64,000 nucleotides of DNA from CAWGMT01 sp963823675 (lineage in GTDB: Bacteria; Planctomycetota; Planctomycetia; Isosphaerales; Isosphaeraceae). Positions 16,992-26,850 of the stretch are shown here, piece after piece (the stretch's first letter is position 1; each line of letters begins with the position of its first letter). The position numbers and the translations under genes are program-made. The notes below the pieces were generated by a model. It did no database searches, was not told the origin of the DNA, and saw only the letters and a program-made list of their open reading frames with translations. The stretch lies in NCBI GenBank assembly GCA_963823675.1, contig CAWGMT010000011.1:186001-250000 (forward strand), in the 5' to 3' direction.

Positions 16992-19950
16992 TCGGGATCA
17001 CGGCGCGGGGCCCGGAAATCAACGAGCCGGGGTTGGAACGCTGGGTGGGCCTGCGATAGCGCCTCGCCGATCGCGGCTCGCAAGGCCCAGACGTCGCGTG
17101 CGTGCAGGCGGGCGTAATCAATCCGGCCGGCGTCCTCGGCATCCGTGGTCCCGGTTCCGTGGCGTGTGCCGGCGAGCTTCAAGGCCGCACGGACCTGGTT
17201 CCCAACCGCCCAGCGCGGCTCCTTGTGCAGGCTCGACCAGAGCATCAAGTACTCCACGTCTTGCTGGCCGCGCCGGTACGCCTTGAGCCGGATCGAGGGG
17301 ATCGGCGGGCCGGCGCGCTCACCGCTTTTCGCGGCTTTGCCCCATGCCGGATAAAACAACGCCAGCTCGTCGGCGCGGTCCCAGGATTCCGAGGTTCCCA
17401 CGGTCTGCCAGGGGAGGACGCCATCGGCGCCAAGCGACCAGACGTCGAGGCACCACCCCACCGGCTGGAGGTTCGAGCCCTCGACGGGGTTGGTCGACCC
17501 GTATTCGAGCACGATTTCACCGAAGGCGCGCTTGCGCTCGGCGACGAGATCCGGATAGCTTCGCATCGCGCTGCCGACGACATGGTAATCCAGCAGGCCG
17601 TCCAAGCTGTCCCGGCGCCACTGCGGTCGCGAGATGTCGGCTCGGAAGACAAACCGGGGCGCGGCCGCGGATGGGGACGAAGCCGAAGAACGAGGCGGGA
17701 CCGCCGCCGGCCGTGATCCCGTCCCGTCCCGTGCGGCCTGATTGATTCCTTCGTGAAACGCGCGCGCGAAGTAGCGGAGCGCCCAGTAGTCCTGGAAATT
17801 GGCCGGCTCATCCAGGAGCCAGGGCGACGATCCCCGCGACCAGCCGCGCGCCTTGAAATTGTTCTTGTTGTTGAGAAAGCCCTGGAAAAGGGTCTCGGTC
17901 CAGCCTTTGGCCCCGGCATGGGCGGCGATCTCGCGGGCGGCCGCGACAAACGCCCGGCGATATGACTCCGGAAACGCCCGGTCGGCCCAGTAGTCGCCGT
18001 TGTAGTTGCCTTCCATCGGGCTGGGCCAGTTCTCGAAGAGCGGCAGGTAAAAGCACTCGACCGGCACCCGCCCGCGGGGCAAGTCGGCAAAGGCCGAGCC
18101 GTCCAGAAGCGGGCCGAACCGGCGATCCCAGGCCGACCAGTCGAGATTCAAGCGGCGGCTGTCCCATCGGGGTGCGCAGCCATCTTGCATCCGCCCGTTC
18201 TGGTTATAGGGAAGCCGGTTGAGGACCGTCCGGTGCCGGTGAGCCAGCCGGTAGTAATCGCGCTCATTCTCGGGCAGGCCGTAACAGTTCATCTCGGGCA
18301 GGAAGCTCAGGTGATCGGGCAGTGTGAAATCCCAGACCTCAAGCGTTACCGGAAGCCGCAGCGCCCTGCGCCTGCCGCCCTGCCGCAGGGCCAAGGTCAG
18401 CGTGCCGGAGTGCTTCCCCGCCGGCAGATCGTGCGGGAAGTAGATCTCGACGTGCAGGCTCTGGTTCTTGACTTCCGGCGCAGGGGAAGGCTGAAGGTAG
18501 CCCAGCGGTACGATCGGATCGGGCAGCGGCCCGCGCTGGGATGCGACGGATTGATAGCGGCCAAACTCGACGTTGATGCCTTTGGCGACCGCTTCGTCAA
18601 AGGTCAACTCGGGCTGGATCGTCCCGCCCCCAAGATCGCCGCGCAAGAGGACCTGGAAGGCCACGAATTCGTTACGCGCGCCCTGGAGCGCGACGGTCGG
18701 CACCGCGGCATTCCAGAGATGATTGACTGCCAGATAACTTTCGGGCTCGTTCGGAATCAGTTCGCCGGTTGCGGGATTGACCTTGTCGAGCTCGTCGAGA
18801 ATAGCCACCTCGACAGCTCCCAGGCGGGGCAGGGCAAAGCGCGGTACGGCAGGCAGCCTTGCGGGAACCGGTACCGGCGGGAATGATTTTCCAGTGCGAC
18901 CGTCCGAGAGTCGGATGCCGGCTAAAAGCGGCGGTCCGGAGTTTCCAGCCCCATCAACGGCCTTCACCGCAAGCTCAACCGTCCGTCCGGGAACCAGTGC
19001 CATTCTGCGCAGGTGCATCTCGACACGCGCGCCTGGCGGTCCAGCCATCGGAATCAGCTCACGCGGCACGTCGCGACCATCGACGCTCGCCAGGAAACCA
19101 AGCGTCCCGGCTGGGCCGGTATCGCGGGGCGTCACCCACGAAACGATGGCTTCGGCTGCCGGCAATGCCGCAGTCTGGGGCTCGACTCGCAGGCTGCTGG
19201 GAGCGGGCGGCGGCCGCCGATCCTCGGGCCCCAATTCGATCGTGAAGTAGGGAGCGCTGGCCCGGTTCTGGTCGCGACTGTAGACGAATCGATTGGGAAA
19301 GATGCGGAGGGTAAAGGTCTCGCCCGATCGAGACCATTCCGAGCCCGTGTCGTCGAATACCAGAAAGCCGTGACTGAGGCCGGCTGTGCGAGCCGCCACG
19401 ACAAGCGGGTTGACCGGGATACGCTGCCAGCCTTCTTGATCCGGGGCCGTCGCGTCGGCCATTCGCCAATTCGTGCCGCCGTTGCCCAGTACCACGTGGC
19501 AAAGATCTCCGCCTGCGATCGACCAGGGAAGATCGGGGTGGCGGCGATGGCGGAAGGTCGCCCCACCCGGCTGGATCGTATAGCTGCTCCCCGTCCCCTC
19601 GAACCACTCGGCGCCGACGCTGCTCACGGTCACCCGCCGCAAGGGCTGGTCGCCGGCGAGCCGCAAGTGCAGCGCCGCCGACCGGATGGTCCGGCCTCGA
19701 AGGGGCCCGGCGTTGACGTCGAGCAGGGTCATCTCCTGGATGCTTTTGACCTTGAGCCGCGGCGCTGCGCCATTGTTGCCGTCAGCCTCACGGCCCACTT
19801 CCGAGACCCAGGTGTCACGCGTCACTTCGAGCCGCAAAACCCGGCGCGACGACGGCGCTGGCCTGCGCCGCACTGCAACAGGCCGCAGACGCGGACAGCA
19901 CCCAGACAGTGAGTCTCCCAGCACCATGTCGCAAACACATCGCTCCCATG
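16961..19950 (-). CDS. DUF4091 domain-containing secreted protein (glycoside-hydrolase-like; frameshifted leader)
   Basis: About 995 residues. The N-terminal half contains beta-rich segments (a CBM-like region with RLEVTRDTWVSEVGREADG, and a fibronectin-like stretch around SSLRVEPQTAALPA). The C-terminal half is the catalytic-like region, ending in DUF4091 (SIRLKAYRRGQQDVEYL, GVLPWQTVGTSES). The signal peptide (RLTVWVLSASAACCSAAQASA) is in a different frame from the rest. A shift near 19843, equal to +1 or -2, separates them, so the gene really starts at ATG 19950. A carbohydrate-active role is likely from the family; the substrate is unknown. Confidence 0.82.
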
Positions 19951-20066
19951 GGCGGCCGCCTTGCATTGGAACGATCGACAAGCCGCTTCGCGGCGGTCAA
20001 AGAGCCACTGCGGCTTGAACTGGCGTGGCCACGCTTTGGGCCCCGAGAAGAGTTCCGCACGATCGC

Positions 20067-20501
20067 TCAAAACGCGTCCATGCCCCATTCACCGCCGTGC
20101 TCAGGATTGCCGATGAGCCGCTGCCCCTTGGGATCAACGACCCAATCGAGCGCTTCCAGCGGGATCTGCCCGATCAGAACGGGGTATTCATCGCCGATCT
20201 CTCCGACATCGACGAGGCAGTCGCGCTCCTGGATTGTCAACTTCACGGCACGGTAGACAGGTAGAAGAAAATCGCCGCCCAATCCACGCGAGTGGCGCGT
20301 TCGGAGCGGTTCAAGTCCCAGTGAGGCAATCATGCGCTTGGGAAGCAGCAGCGTGGTTGCGCCGGTATCTACCACTGCGTCCGCTACTTCGATACGACGC
20401 ACCTGGTCGTCGGGCAGAAGTCCCTTCTTGACACTATACAGATCCTCCAAGCTTTCGATTTTGGCGGTCACAAGAACCTTGCCCATCGTAGGGGTCTCCA
20501 T
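20067..20501 (-). CDS. Retropepsin-like aspartic protease
   Basis: About 144 residues. The hallmark DTG motif lies in ADAVVDTGATTLLLPKRMI, followed by LGL and a second hydrophobic strand VLIGQIPLEALDWVVDP, as in single-domain retropepsin-like proteases that act as dimers. It has no signal peptide, so it is probably cytoplasmic. ATG 20501 is chosen because AAGGAGGAG lies directly upstream. Protease activity is expected from the fold; the substrate is unknown. Confidence 0.82.
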   Translation of the reverse strand: METPTMGKVLVTAKIESLEDLYSVKKGLLPDDQVRRIEVADAVVDTGATTLLLPKRMIASLGLEPLRTRHSRGLGGDFLLPVYRAVKLTIQERDCLVDVGEIGDEYPVLIGQIPLEALDWVVDPKGQRLIGNPEHGGEWGMDAF

Positions 20502-20618
20502 GATGCATCTCCTCCTTAACCGAGGGTAGGCCAAACAAGCGAAGCACTCGGCGACTTTCAACCGTGCGTCCCAGGCCTCATCCTACCATGAAGACCAAGC
20601 GGCATTCGACCGACTTCC

Positions 20619-21827
20619 TCAGATCCGCAAGAACACCTTGCGGCGGTACATCCAGAAGAGGATCAGCCACAGCACAAGCAGCACGGCCGCGCCGTGGAGC
20701 AAGGGCTCGTAGGGTGGTCCCAGGACCTTGAAAACGTCCTTGCCGAGGTGAATCACGAGGTTCTGCGCGATGAAGCTCTCGAACAGCGCGGCCATGCAGT
20801 AGGCGGCGATCGAGTTCATGCCGATGACCCGGAGCGGGAACGCCCAGAATTGCACGCCCCCGATGTCGAGGACCGCATAAAAACCTGCCAGAAACAGACA
20901 GCAGAAGCCGCCGCTATAAACAACCCAGCTCGGGGTCCAGATCCGCTTGACCACCGGGCAGATGCCCAGGGCGCCGGCACTAGAGCCCGCTGCCAGCCCG
21001 GCTGCGCCCGCTACGCCAAGCCAGAACACCTTCCCCCATCGGGGCTGCGGGGATCGCAACACTCCCCCTGCCAGGAGACCGGCGATCATCGTCGCCAGCG
21101 TGGGAATGAAGCTCAACGTGGCATAGCCGCCGCCATTGGAGACGAACGGCTGCTTGCGCGGGAACAGATTCAAGAACCAGGTGTCGAACGCCCAGGCCAG
21201 GTTGCTGTTCTTGTCCCAGTGGGCTGCAAAGCCGGACAGATGATGCGGCCAGTCGGAAGGCACGCCAACCGCCGGATAATTGAAGGCGGAGCCGGGCAGC
21301 GGATAACGCGCAAATGCCGCCCAGTAGCCGGCAAGAATCACGCCGAGCGCAATCCATTGAACGCGGGCCGAAGAGAACGCCAGCACGAAAAGAAACGTAT
21401 AGCCCAAGCCGATCTGGCTGAGCGTATCCTCGAACGTGAACACGGTTTGCGACGCATGCCGCGACCTCAGGAAGACGCCCAGGAATACGAGAACCAGCGA
21501 CCGCCAGAGTGCGTGTGCCGTCATCATCCCTTTTGACTGCCCCCGCGCCAGCCGGCCAGCCACTGAGAACGGCAGCGCAACGCCGACCAGGAACGAAAAC
21601 GACGGCTGGATCAGGTCGTGGAGCGAGCAGCCAACCCACTCCACGTGCGACTGATGATGACACAAGAGCTCCCAGATCCAATTGCCAGGCACCCGGCGGG
21701 CAACCTCGCACAGCCGGAGGACTTCGGCCATCATCAAGAACATCACCAGGCCGCGGTAAGCGTCGATCGAAGCCAGGCGCTTCGGCGGCGGGGGTGGGTC
21801 AAAAGCCGCATCGGAAGCAGACTGCAT
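20619..21827 (-). CDS. DUF5009 / heparan-alpha-glucosaminide N-acetyltransferase-like membrane protein
   Basis: About 402 residues with ten or more hydrophobic segments. The N-terminus RLASIDAYRGLVMFLMMAEV is the typical opening of the DUF5009/HGSNAT-like acyltransferases (SxDxxRG). HHQSHVEWVGCSLHDLIQPSF contains the conserved His/Asp region, and the C-terminus has VIGMNSIAAYCMAALF. By family it would transfer an acetyl group to a sugar across the inner membrane. ATG 21827 is preferred over a TTG seven codons upstream. It is divergent from the toxin-antitoxin pair. Confidence 0.85.
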   Translation of the reverse strand: MQSASDAAFDPPPPPKRLASIDAYRGLVMFLMMAEVLRLCEVARRVPGNWIWELLCHHQSHVEWVGCSLHDLIQPSFSFLVGVALPFSVAGRLARGQSKGMMTAHALWRSLVLVFLGVFLRSRHASQTVFTFEDTLSQIGLGYTFLFVLAFSSARVQWIALGVILAGYWAAFARYPLPGSAFNYPAVGVPSDWPHHLSGFAAHWDKNSNLAWAFDTWFLNLFPRKQPFVSNGGGYATLSFIPTLATMIAGLLAGGVLRSPQPRWGKVFWLGVAGAAGLAAGSSAGALGICPVVKRIWTPSWVVYSGGFCCLFLAGFYAVLDIGGVQFWAFPLRVIGMNSIAAYCMAALFESFIAQNLVIHLGKDVFKVLGPPYEPLLHGAAVLLVLWLILFWMYRRKVFLRI

Positions 21828-21848
21828 TGTATTGCCTTTTGTATTCAA

Positions 21849-21862
21849 TTGAGTATACTCAA
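21849..21862. promoter_or_regulatory. Perfect 14-bp palindrome upstream of the toxin-antitoxin operon
   Basis: TTGAGTATACTCAA is a perfect palindrome in the divergent spacer between the acyltransferase and antitoxin genes. Ribbon-helix-helix antitoxins usually bind short palindromes at their own promoter, so this is a candidate operator. The binding role is inference. Confidence 0.5.
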
Positions 21863-21896
21863 GACAAGTGCGTCATATGGCCTCGCCACCGTTCGC

Positions 21897-21917
21897 ATAT
21901 CAGCCTGTCGCTGATAT
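21897..21917. promoter_or_regulatory. Second inverted repeat upstream of the antitoxin
   Basis: ATATCAGC and GCTGATAT form 8-base arms around CTGTC, about 75 bases before the antitoxin start. Together with the palindrome 35 bases upstream it could form a two-site operator for autoregulation. A role in an mRNA hairpin is the alternative. Confidence 0.45.
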
Positions 21918-21992
21918 TAAAGAGAACACTTCATCAACGTGAGGTTCGAGCGTTGTCCTGGGCGCTTACGACAAAGTTGCCGGGAGATATTC

Positions 21993-22238
21993 ATGGAGAG
22001 TTTAACAGTACGAATCTCGAAGTCTACCCATGCGGCTCTCCGTGCCCTTGCCGATGAGACCAACGAGTCGATGACGGAGATTCTTGACAGGGCAATCGAG
22101 CTTTACAAGAGGCAGCGATTCCTGGAGGGCCTTAACGCAGACTTCGCAGCCCTGCGGAAGAACAAGGCCGTCTGGGAAGAGGAACTCGCCGAGCGTGCAT
22201 TGTGGAATGTCACGCTTGCTGACGGTCTGGAGGATTGA
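21993..22238 (+). CDS. Ribbon-helix-helix antitoxin (MazE/CopG-like)
   Basis: 81 residues. MESLTVRISKSTHAALRALADETNESMTEIL is shaped like a ribbon-helix-helix DNA-binding domain: a short beta strand and two helices. The C-terminal half (RQRFLEGLNADFAALRKNK, EEELAERALWN) is the part that would bind and block the toxin. The ATG at 21993 follows a GGGAG site; longer upstream readings add unrelated residues. The toxin gene starts six bases after its stop, the normal order for type II systems. Confidence 0.88.
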   Translation: MESLTVRISKSTHAALRALADETNESMTEILDRAIELYKRQRFLEGLNADFAALRKNKAVWEEELAERALWNVTLADGLED

Positions 22239-22244
22239 GAACGG

Positions 22245-22592
22245 ATGGCTGTGAAGAAACCCGCGCGTGGAGAGGTTTGGGAAGCCGACTTGGACCCGCC
22301 GAGAGGCCATGAGCAGGGAGGGGCCCGCCCGGTCTTGATCGTTTCGGACGACCTCTTCAATCAAGGGCCGAGCGGGCTGGTGATTGCACTCCCGATATCG
22401 AGCAAGGACAAGGGAGTGCGCTCACATGTGCCTGCCGGACCAGGCGAGGGCGGCTTGAAAATGAGGAGCCTCATCAAGTGCGAAGCGATCCGTTCCATTT
22501 CAACGGACCGCCTTGGTCGTCGTTTTGGGGCGGTGTCACCCGCGACGATGAATGCCGTCGAAGAACGCTTACGGATCTTGATGGATCTCTGA
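22245..22592 (+). CDS. MazF/PemK-family endoribonuclease toxin
   Basis: 115 residues with the full PemK-fold pattern: RGEVWEADLDPPRGHEQGG, ARPVLIVSDDLFN, VIALPISSKDKG, and the S/T-containing LIKCEAIRSISTDRL near the active site. MazF enzymes cut single-stranded RNA at short motifs and arrest growth until bound by the antitoxin. The length is normal and no key segment is missing, so it looks active. It is co-transcribed with the antitoxin six bases upstream. Confidence 0.93.
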   Translation: MAVKKPARGEVWEADLDPPRGHEQGGARPVLIVSDDLFNQGPSGLVIALPISSKDKGVRSHVPAGPGEGGLKMRSLIKCEAIRSISTDRLGRRFGAVSPATMNAVEERLRILMDL

Positions 22593-22642
22593 ACAAGAAT
22601 CGCCAACGGCAACTGGCAATTGAAGCAACCGCAAGCGGTTGG

Positions 22643-24304
22643 TCAGATGCCATACAACTCTCCATACTTTTGCCGCAGCGCATCGATCAAGGGGCGATGA
22701 TCGGGCTTCGTACCGGTGATCCGCTCGATCAAGGCCGCCGGCCGGTAGCGCTGGCCGTGCCGATGCACGTTGGCGCGCAGCCATTCGAGCAGCCCCCGGA
22801 AATCGCCCCGGGCGAAGGCTTGGTCCAGTCCGCCCAGGTCGGTCTGGGCCTGGGCGAAAAGCTGCGCGGCGTAGAGGTTGCCTAACGTGTAGGTCGGAAA
22901 ATAACCGATCAGGCCCGCGCTCCAGTGGATATCTTGCAGGCAGCCTGCGGCATCGTCGGGCGGCGTGACGCCCAGCGTTTCCTGGTACTTCTGGTTCCAG
23001 GCCGCGGGAAGCTCGGCGGCCGGCAAATTCCCGCTCAGTAAATCCTGCTCGAGCTCGAAGCGGACGATGATGTGCAGGTTGTAAGTTGCCTCGTCGGCGG
23101 AAACCCGGATCAAGGACGGCGCGACGTGGTTGAGCGCCGCATGAAACTGGTCGAGCGTCACATCGGCCAAGGCCTCGTGAAAGATGCTCCGGGCCAGGGG
23201 AAACCAGTATGTCCAGAACGCCCGGCCTCGTCCTACCGCGTTCTCCCAGAGCCGCGACTGCGACTCGTGGACACCCAGCGAAACCGCCTCGCCCATCGGC
23301 GTGCCGTAAGAAGCCCCGTCGAGCCCCTGCTCGTAGAGGCCGTGGCCGGCCTCATGAAGGATCCCGGAAAAGGCCTCGCTGAAGTGGTGCTCGTCATACC
23401 GCGTGGTGATGCGGCAATCGCCCGGCCCAATGCCCGAGCAGAACGGGTGGGCAGTCACGTCCAGCCGTCCGCGAGTGAAGTCAAACCCGATCGCCGCGGC
23501 CACCCCTTCGCCAAAAACCTTCTGCCGCTCGCGAGGATAGAACCGTTGGAGAACCGCCTCGCCAACAGGGCCCTGGGATACGGCTGTGCTGGGACCGGAG
23601 GAGTGCCGTGCCGCCCGATGGCGGATGCCTGCGGTGATGGCCGAAACCATGGGGACAAGCTCGCGGCGCAGCTCCTGGAATAAAACGGCCAACTGGGCGC
23701 TCCTGGCGCCCGGCTCGTACTCATCGATCAAGGGGTCGTAAACCGAAACCGGTACGACCTGGCCGGCGGCGGCCGGGTCGGTGGCTGAGGTCGCTGCCGC
23801 TGCCGGCGGTTTCCAGCCAGGCGCGTCGCCCGTCGGAGTGAGCTCCAGCCCGCCCTGCAAGCAGGCCGATTCGGCGCGCTTCAGTTGGAAGATCTTTTCC
23901 AACCAGGGACGGAATCGACCGAAGTCGTTGGCAGATCGAGCGGTGACCCATTCGCCCTGGGCCAGCGATGTTGTCCGCGCCAGCTCTTCGACCAGCGTCT
24001 TGGGCAGCCGGACTCGCCGGTCATAGCTTCGTCTCAGTTCTCGGATGTTGACCGCGGCGCCGGACTCGGGGTCAGTGACCAGGCTCGATCCCTCGACGAG
24101 TGCCAGAAGATCGCCGATTCTGGGATCGGTGGCTCGTTCATGGTGTAAGCCGGCCAGGAGCGCCATCTGGCTGCCGCGGTGGATCGCTGCACCGGAGGGC
24201 ATGTAGGTTTGCTCGTCCCAGCCGAGGAGGGCCGAGCACGACCCCAGAGTGGCCAGCTCGCGCGATCGTCGCATCAACTCGTCGTACGCAGGTTGGGGGT
24301 CCAT
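22643..24304 (-). CDS. M32-family metallocarboxypeptidase
   Basis: About 553 residues. The zinc motif HEAGH lies in SGILHEAGHGLYEQGLDG (His at about residue 317), followed by the family segments MGEAVSLGVHESQSRLWEN and FELEQDLLSGNLPAAELP. M32 enzymes remove C-terminal residues from peptides in the cytoplasm. It is longer than the usual 500 or so residues because of an Ala/Pro-rich insert (WKPPAAAATSATDPAAAGQ) before the catalytic half. The ATG at 24304 begins MDPQPAYDELMRRSRELA, the usual opening; the upstream extension has no similarity. Confidence 0.93.
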   Translation of the reverse strand: MDPQPAYDELMRRSRELATLGSCSALLGWDEQTYMPSGAAIHRGSQMALLAGLHHERATDPRIGDLLALVEGSSLVTDPESGAAVNIRELRRSYDRRVRLPKTLVEELARTTSLAQGEWVTARSANDFGRFRPWLEKIFQLKRAESACLQGGLELTPTGDAPGWKPPAAAATSATDPAAAGQVVPVSVYDPLIDEYEPGARSAQLAVLFQELRRELVPMVSAITAGIRHRAARHSSGPSTAVSQGPVGEAVLQRFYPRERQKVFGEGVAAAIGFDFTRGRLDVTAHPFCSGIGPGDCRITTRYDEHHFSEAFSGILHEAGHGLYEQGLDGASYGTPMGEAVSLGVHESQSRLWENAVGRGRAFWTYWFPLARSIFHEALADVTLDQFHAALNHVAPSLIRVSADEATYNLHIIVRFELEQDLLSGNLPAAELPAAWNQKYQETLGVTPPDDAAGCLQDIHWSAGLIGYFPTYTLGNLYAAQLFAQAQTDLGGLDQAFARGDFRGLLEWLRANVHRHGQRYRPAALIERITGTKPDHRPLIDALRQKYGELYGI

Positions 24305-24498
24305 CGCCGAGCTCTTGCCGGGTTCCTGGCACCGCGACGAAAAAAAGGCGGCAAGAGAGGCCTGGAGACCTCCCTTGCCGGTGCTTTTCCATCGGAGTCT
24401 CATCGTAGCCGTGGCAGCCGACGACGAGCCAGAAAGTGCGATGATCGATAGCGGAGCAGCGCGGTCGAAGCCGTGCTTGTCAGAGAGGACGGTTTCCG

Positions 24499-25134
24499 TC
24501 AACCAGCCGTCGCGCGTCTGAAGAACCGGCGGAAGGCCAAGAAGCCCGTCATGCCGATGCCCAGAAGGGCCATCGAGGTTGGTTCTGGAATGGCCGCCGC
24601 CACGATCTCGATTTGCACGGATGAATGGACAGGCCCCACGGCCACCTGGTCAACGGAGAACGTGTAGCCGTCGATCATCGTAGTTCCCATGGCCACGACC
24701 GATGATGGGCTGATCGTTGTGAAAGGACCGCCCACCAGGCCATTGAAACTGATGTCGATCGGAATTGTGCCGCTACCGGAATAGGGTCCCTGCAATGTGA
24801 TCGCCACATTCTCAACAATCGTCCCGGTAATTGCATACAAGGAGCTAGGCGGCACATTGTTCAATGTGAAGTTGCCGATCGTGATCAGAGGACCGCTGGG
24901 CGTCGGCAAGATCGATGCCATCCCCGTGAGCGGCGGCGTTGCGTAACTCGTAACGGTAACCGAAGGAGCAGGGCTGACAGGGCTCCCCAGATAAAGGCTC
25001 CCCGTAATTGTGGCTGGCCCCACCACGGCCGTCGTATACGTGAAGGGGATCGAGCCCGCCTGGCATGGCGAAACAAACCCCAAGCCGGCGAGCAGCCCCA
25101 AGGCTGCGAACAGGAACAACCAACTTTTGTTCAT
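24499..25134 (-). CDS. PEP-CTERM sorting domain protein
   Basis: About 211 residues. A signal peptide (MNKSWLFLFAALGLLAGLG...CQA) leads into a Gly/Ser/Thr/Pro-rich beta-type domain. The C-terminus is a PEP-CTERM signal: IPEPTSMALLGIGM, then a hydrophobic stretch and the basic cluster FRRFFRR. Such tails are processed by exosortase on the way to the surface or extracellular matrix, usually in polysaccharide-producing bacteria. No exosortase gene is in this window. Its sorting tail nearly matches that of the second PEP-CTERM gene at 26.1-26.9 kb. Confidence 0.88.
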   Translation of the reverse strand: MNKSWLFLFAALGLLAGLGFVSPCQAGSIPFTYTTAVVGPATITGSLYLGSPVSPAPSVTVTSYATPPLTGMASILPTPSGPLITIGNFTLNNVPPSSLYAITGTIVENVAITLQGPYSGSGTIPIDISFNGLVGGPFTTISPSSVVAMGTTMIDGYTFSVDQVAVGPVHSSVQIEIVAAAIPEPTSMALLGIGMTGFLAFRRFFRRATAG

Positions 25135-26136
25135 CGAGGCTCTCCTGAGAGACTGGGTAGTCACTGATCAATCGGCGCGATCCCTCGCTGATGGATAGCT
25201 TGGGCCCACACCCCTGGCGGCCAAGGCAAACCTGGACGAACTGAGCCGTTCTCTCAATTTCACGACGCCCATGATACCGGGTTTCCCAGATCGTCCACAC
25301 AATCCTGCGCCGTCCCTGGCTAACTCTTACGGATCCAGCCGAACACGTTTGCCAAACGACCTTCGGTGATGTTGGCACTTCCCTCGCTGAACTCCGACTG
25401 CAATTGGCCCCAGCACGAGCAACGATCATCAAGAGCGGGCGGCCGGGACCGATACGACAACAAGACGCCCAGGCATTCGTCAACGCGATCAAACCTAAAA
25501 GCCGACACCGACGCCTAGTTTCGGTGGTTTATAAAGTAAATCCGGGGATTACTCAAGCAAAATCCGGCGGTAGGAGACCAAAATCGCTGGCACACCATTT
25601 TCATGGTTGCCCAGATCACCGCCTATCGAGCAACAATACTCATAGCGGATCATCAGTCGAATATCAATAAGGAAGGAACCTCGCCAATCAAAATTCAACC
25701 GAAAGACCGTATAAGTGAACGAATCGTTAAGAAAGCCCTCTCCGGAAGTGCTGAACGAAAATGTTTCGCAAACGCAACGCTGATGGCACCGGCCTGTTGC
25801 GTGATCGTTCGGCGACCGGGGGACGGAAGTATACCCAGGGCCGAGTTGGTTGTGCGACGGCTTGGCGGTCCGCCCAACGGTGAATTTGCATCTGCCGGTC
25901 GCCTGACATCCAGGCCGTCATGGAAATCGTTCGCGAGTCGGCGCTTCGCTCCGGGAGAACGCTCCCGGAGCGAAGCGGCAAGAGAGGCCAGGATGGTTCC
26001 CCTGCTTGTGCACTTTCCGCCACCTGGTGGATCGTGACCGCTAGCTGCCGGCAAGGAACCAGGTACGCGCGGCTTGATCGACTGGGGGGCAGATTGCGGT
26101 TTGCCCGCAATCGCCTGGGCGGTCAGGATTTTGTGA
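25135..26136. other. Intergenic kilobase with one hairpin
   Basis: No frame here resembles a known family. The first few hundred bases after the PEP-CTERM start would hold its promoter. Part of the middle (25.5-25.8 kb) is more AT-rich than its surroundings. The one clear structure is the perfect hairpin at 25943-25976. Confidence 0.5.
25943..25976. repeat. Perfect 15-bp hairpin
   Basis: Arms GCTTCGCTCCGGGAG and CTCCCGGAGCGAAGC are separated by AACG. The stem is GC-rich and perfect but has no T-tract, so it is either a processing/attenuation hairpin downstream of the second PEP-CTERM gene or a dispersed palindrome. Confidence 0.75.
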
Positions 26137-26850
26137 TCAAGTGTGCGCCATCCGCTTGAAGAAACGGCGAAAGGCGAAGAAACCGGTCATGCCAATGCCC
26201 AGGAGGGCCATCGAAGCCGGCTCGGGGATAGCGTCAAGCTCCGTAAATGCGCCCGTGCCACTGATCATCCCGCCGTTCTTGATCACGGAGGCAAAATTGG
26301 CGCCAACCTTGGTATAGGTCAGCGTGATGGAGCCACCGTTGCTGAAGTTCGAGAAGTCGTAAGTCGTGGGAAAGGCGCTCGATTCCAGCAAGGGTGCCAG
26401 AACACCCGTGACATTTCCCACGAGATTCAGGAACTCACTACTGATGGGGCCCGTTGCACCCCCGGTGACGCTGTTGGCCATGGTCGCGACGGAAATCGCG
26501 CCCGCACCGGTGCCGAAGCTATTGGTACCGGCGGGTGCCTCGGAAAACGTGTAACTGGTCACCGTACCCACCGACGGAATCACCGTCGTGGTGGTTGATG
26601 TCACCGCGAGGGCGTCACCCGAGAACGTCGCGGCGATCGGACCAGAGGGAATCGCGGCTCCATTGATCGTCGTGAGCGACACGCCCGAATAGGTGATCGA
26701 AACGTCGCCCGCGCCGTCAGAAATCAAAACGAAATTGTACGTCCCTTCGTCCTCGGTCACGTGCACACTGCCTGCCCTGGCCAGAGGGGCGCCGAAGCCG
26801 CACCAGAGGAGCCCAGCGGCAAGCATCAGGAATAGCAATCGTCTATTCAT
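26137..26850 (-). CDS. PEP-CTERM sorting domain protein
   Basis: 237 residues. The signal peptide (MNRRLLFLMLAAGLLWCGFGAPLARA) is followed by a Thr/Ser/Gly-rich beta domain rich in TTT/STT runs. The C-terminal tail is IPEPASMALLGIGMTGFFAF then FRRFFKR, a canonical PEP-CTERM signal. The mature domains of this and the 24.5 kb protein differ, so only the sorting tail is shared. Probable surface or matrix protein of unknown function. Confidence 0.88.
   Translation of the reverse strand: MNRRLLFLMLAAGLLWCGFGAPLARAGSVHVTEDEGTYNFVLISDGAGDVSITYSGVSLTTINGAAIPSGPIAATFSGDALAVTSTTTTVIPSVGTVTSYTFSEAPAGTNSFGTGAGAISVATMANSVTGGATGPISSEFLNLVGNVTGVLAPLLESSAFPTTYDFSNFSNGGSITLTYTKVGANFASVIKNGGMISGTGAFTELDAIPEPASMALLGIGMTGFFAFRRFFKRMAHT

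Noticed and set aside
25695..26054. Minus-strand frame in the PEP-CTERM spacer
   Set aside because: No ribosome binding site or family features; it contains the hairpin at 25943-25976.
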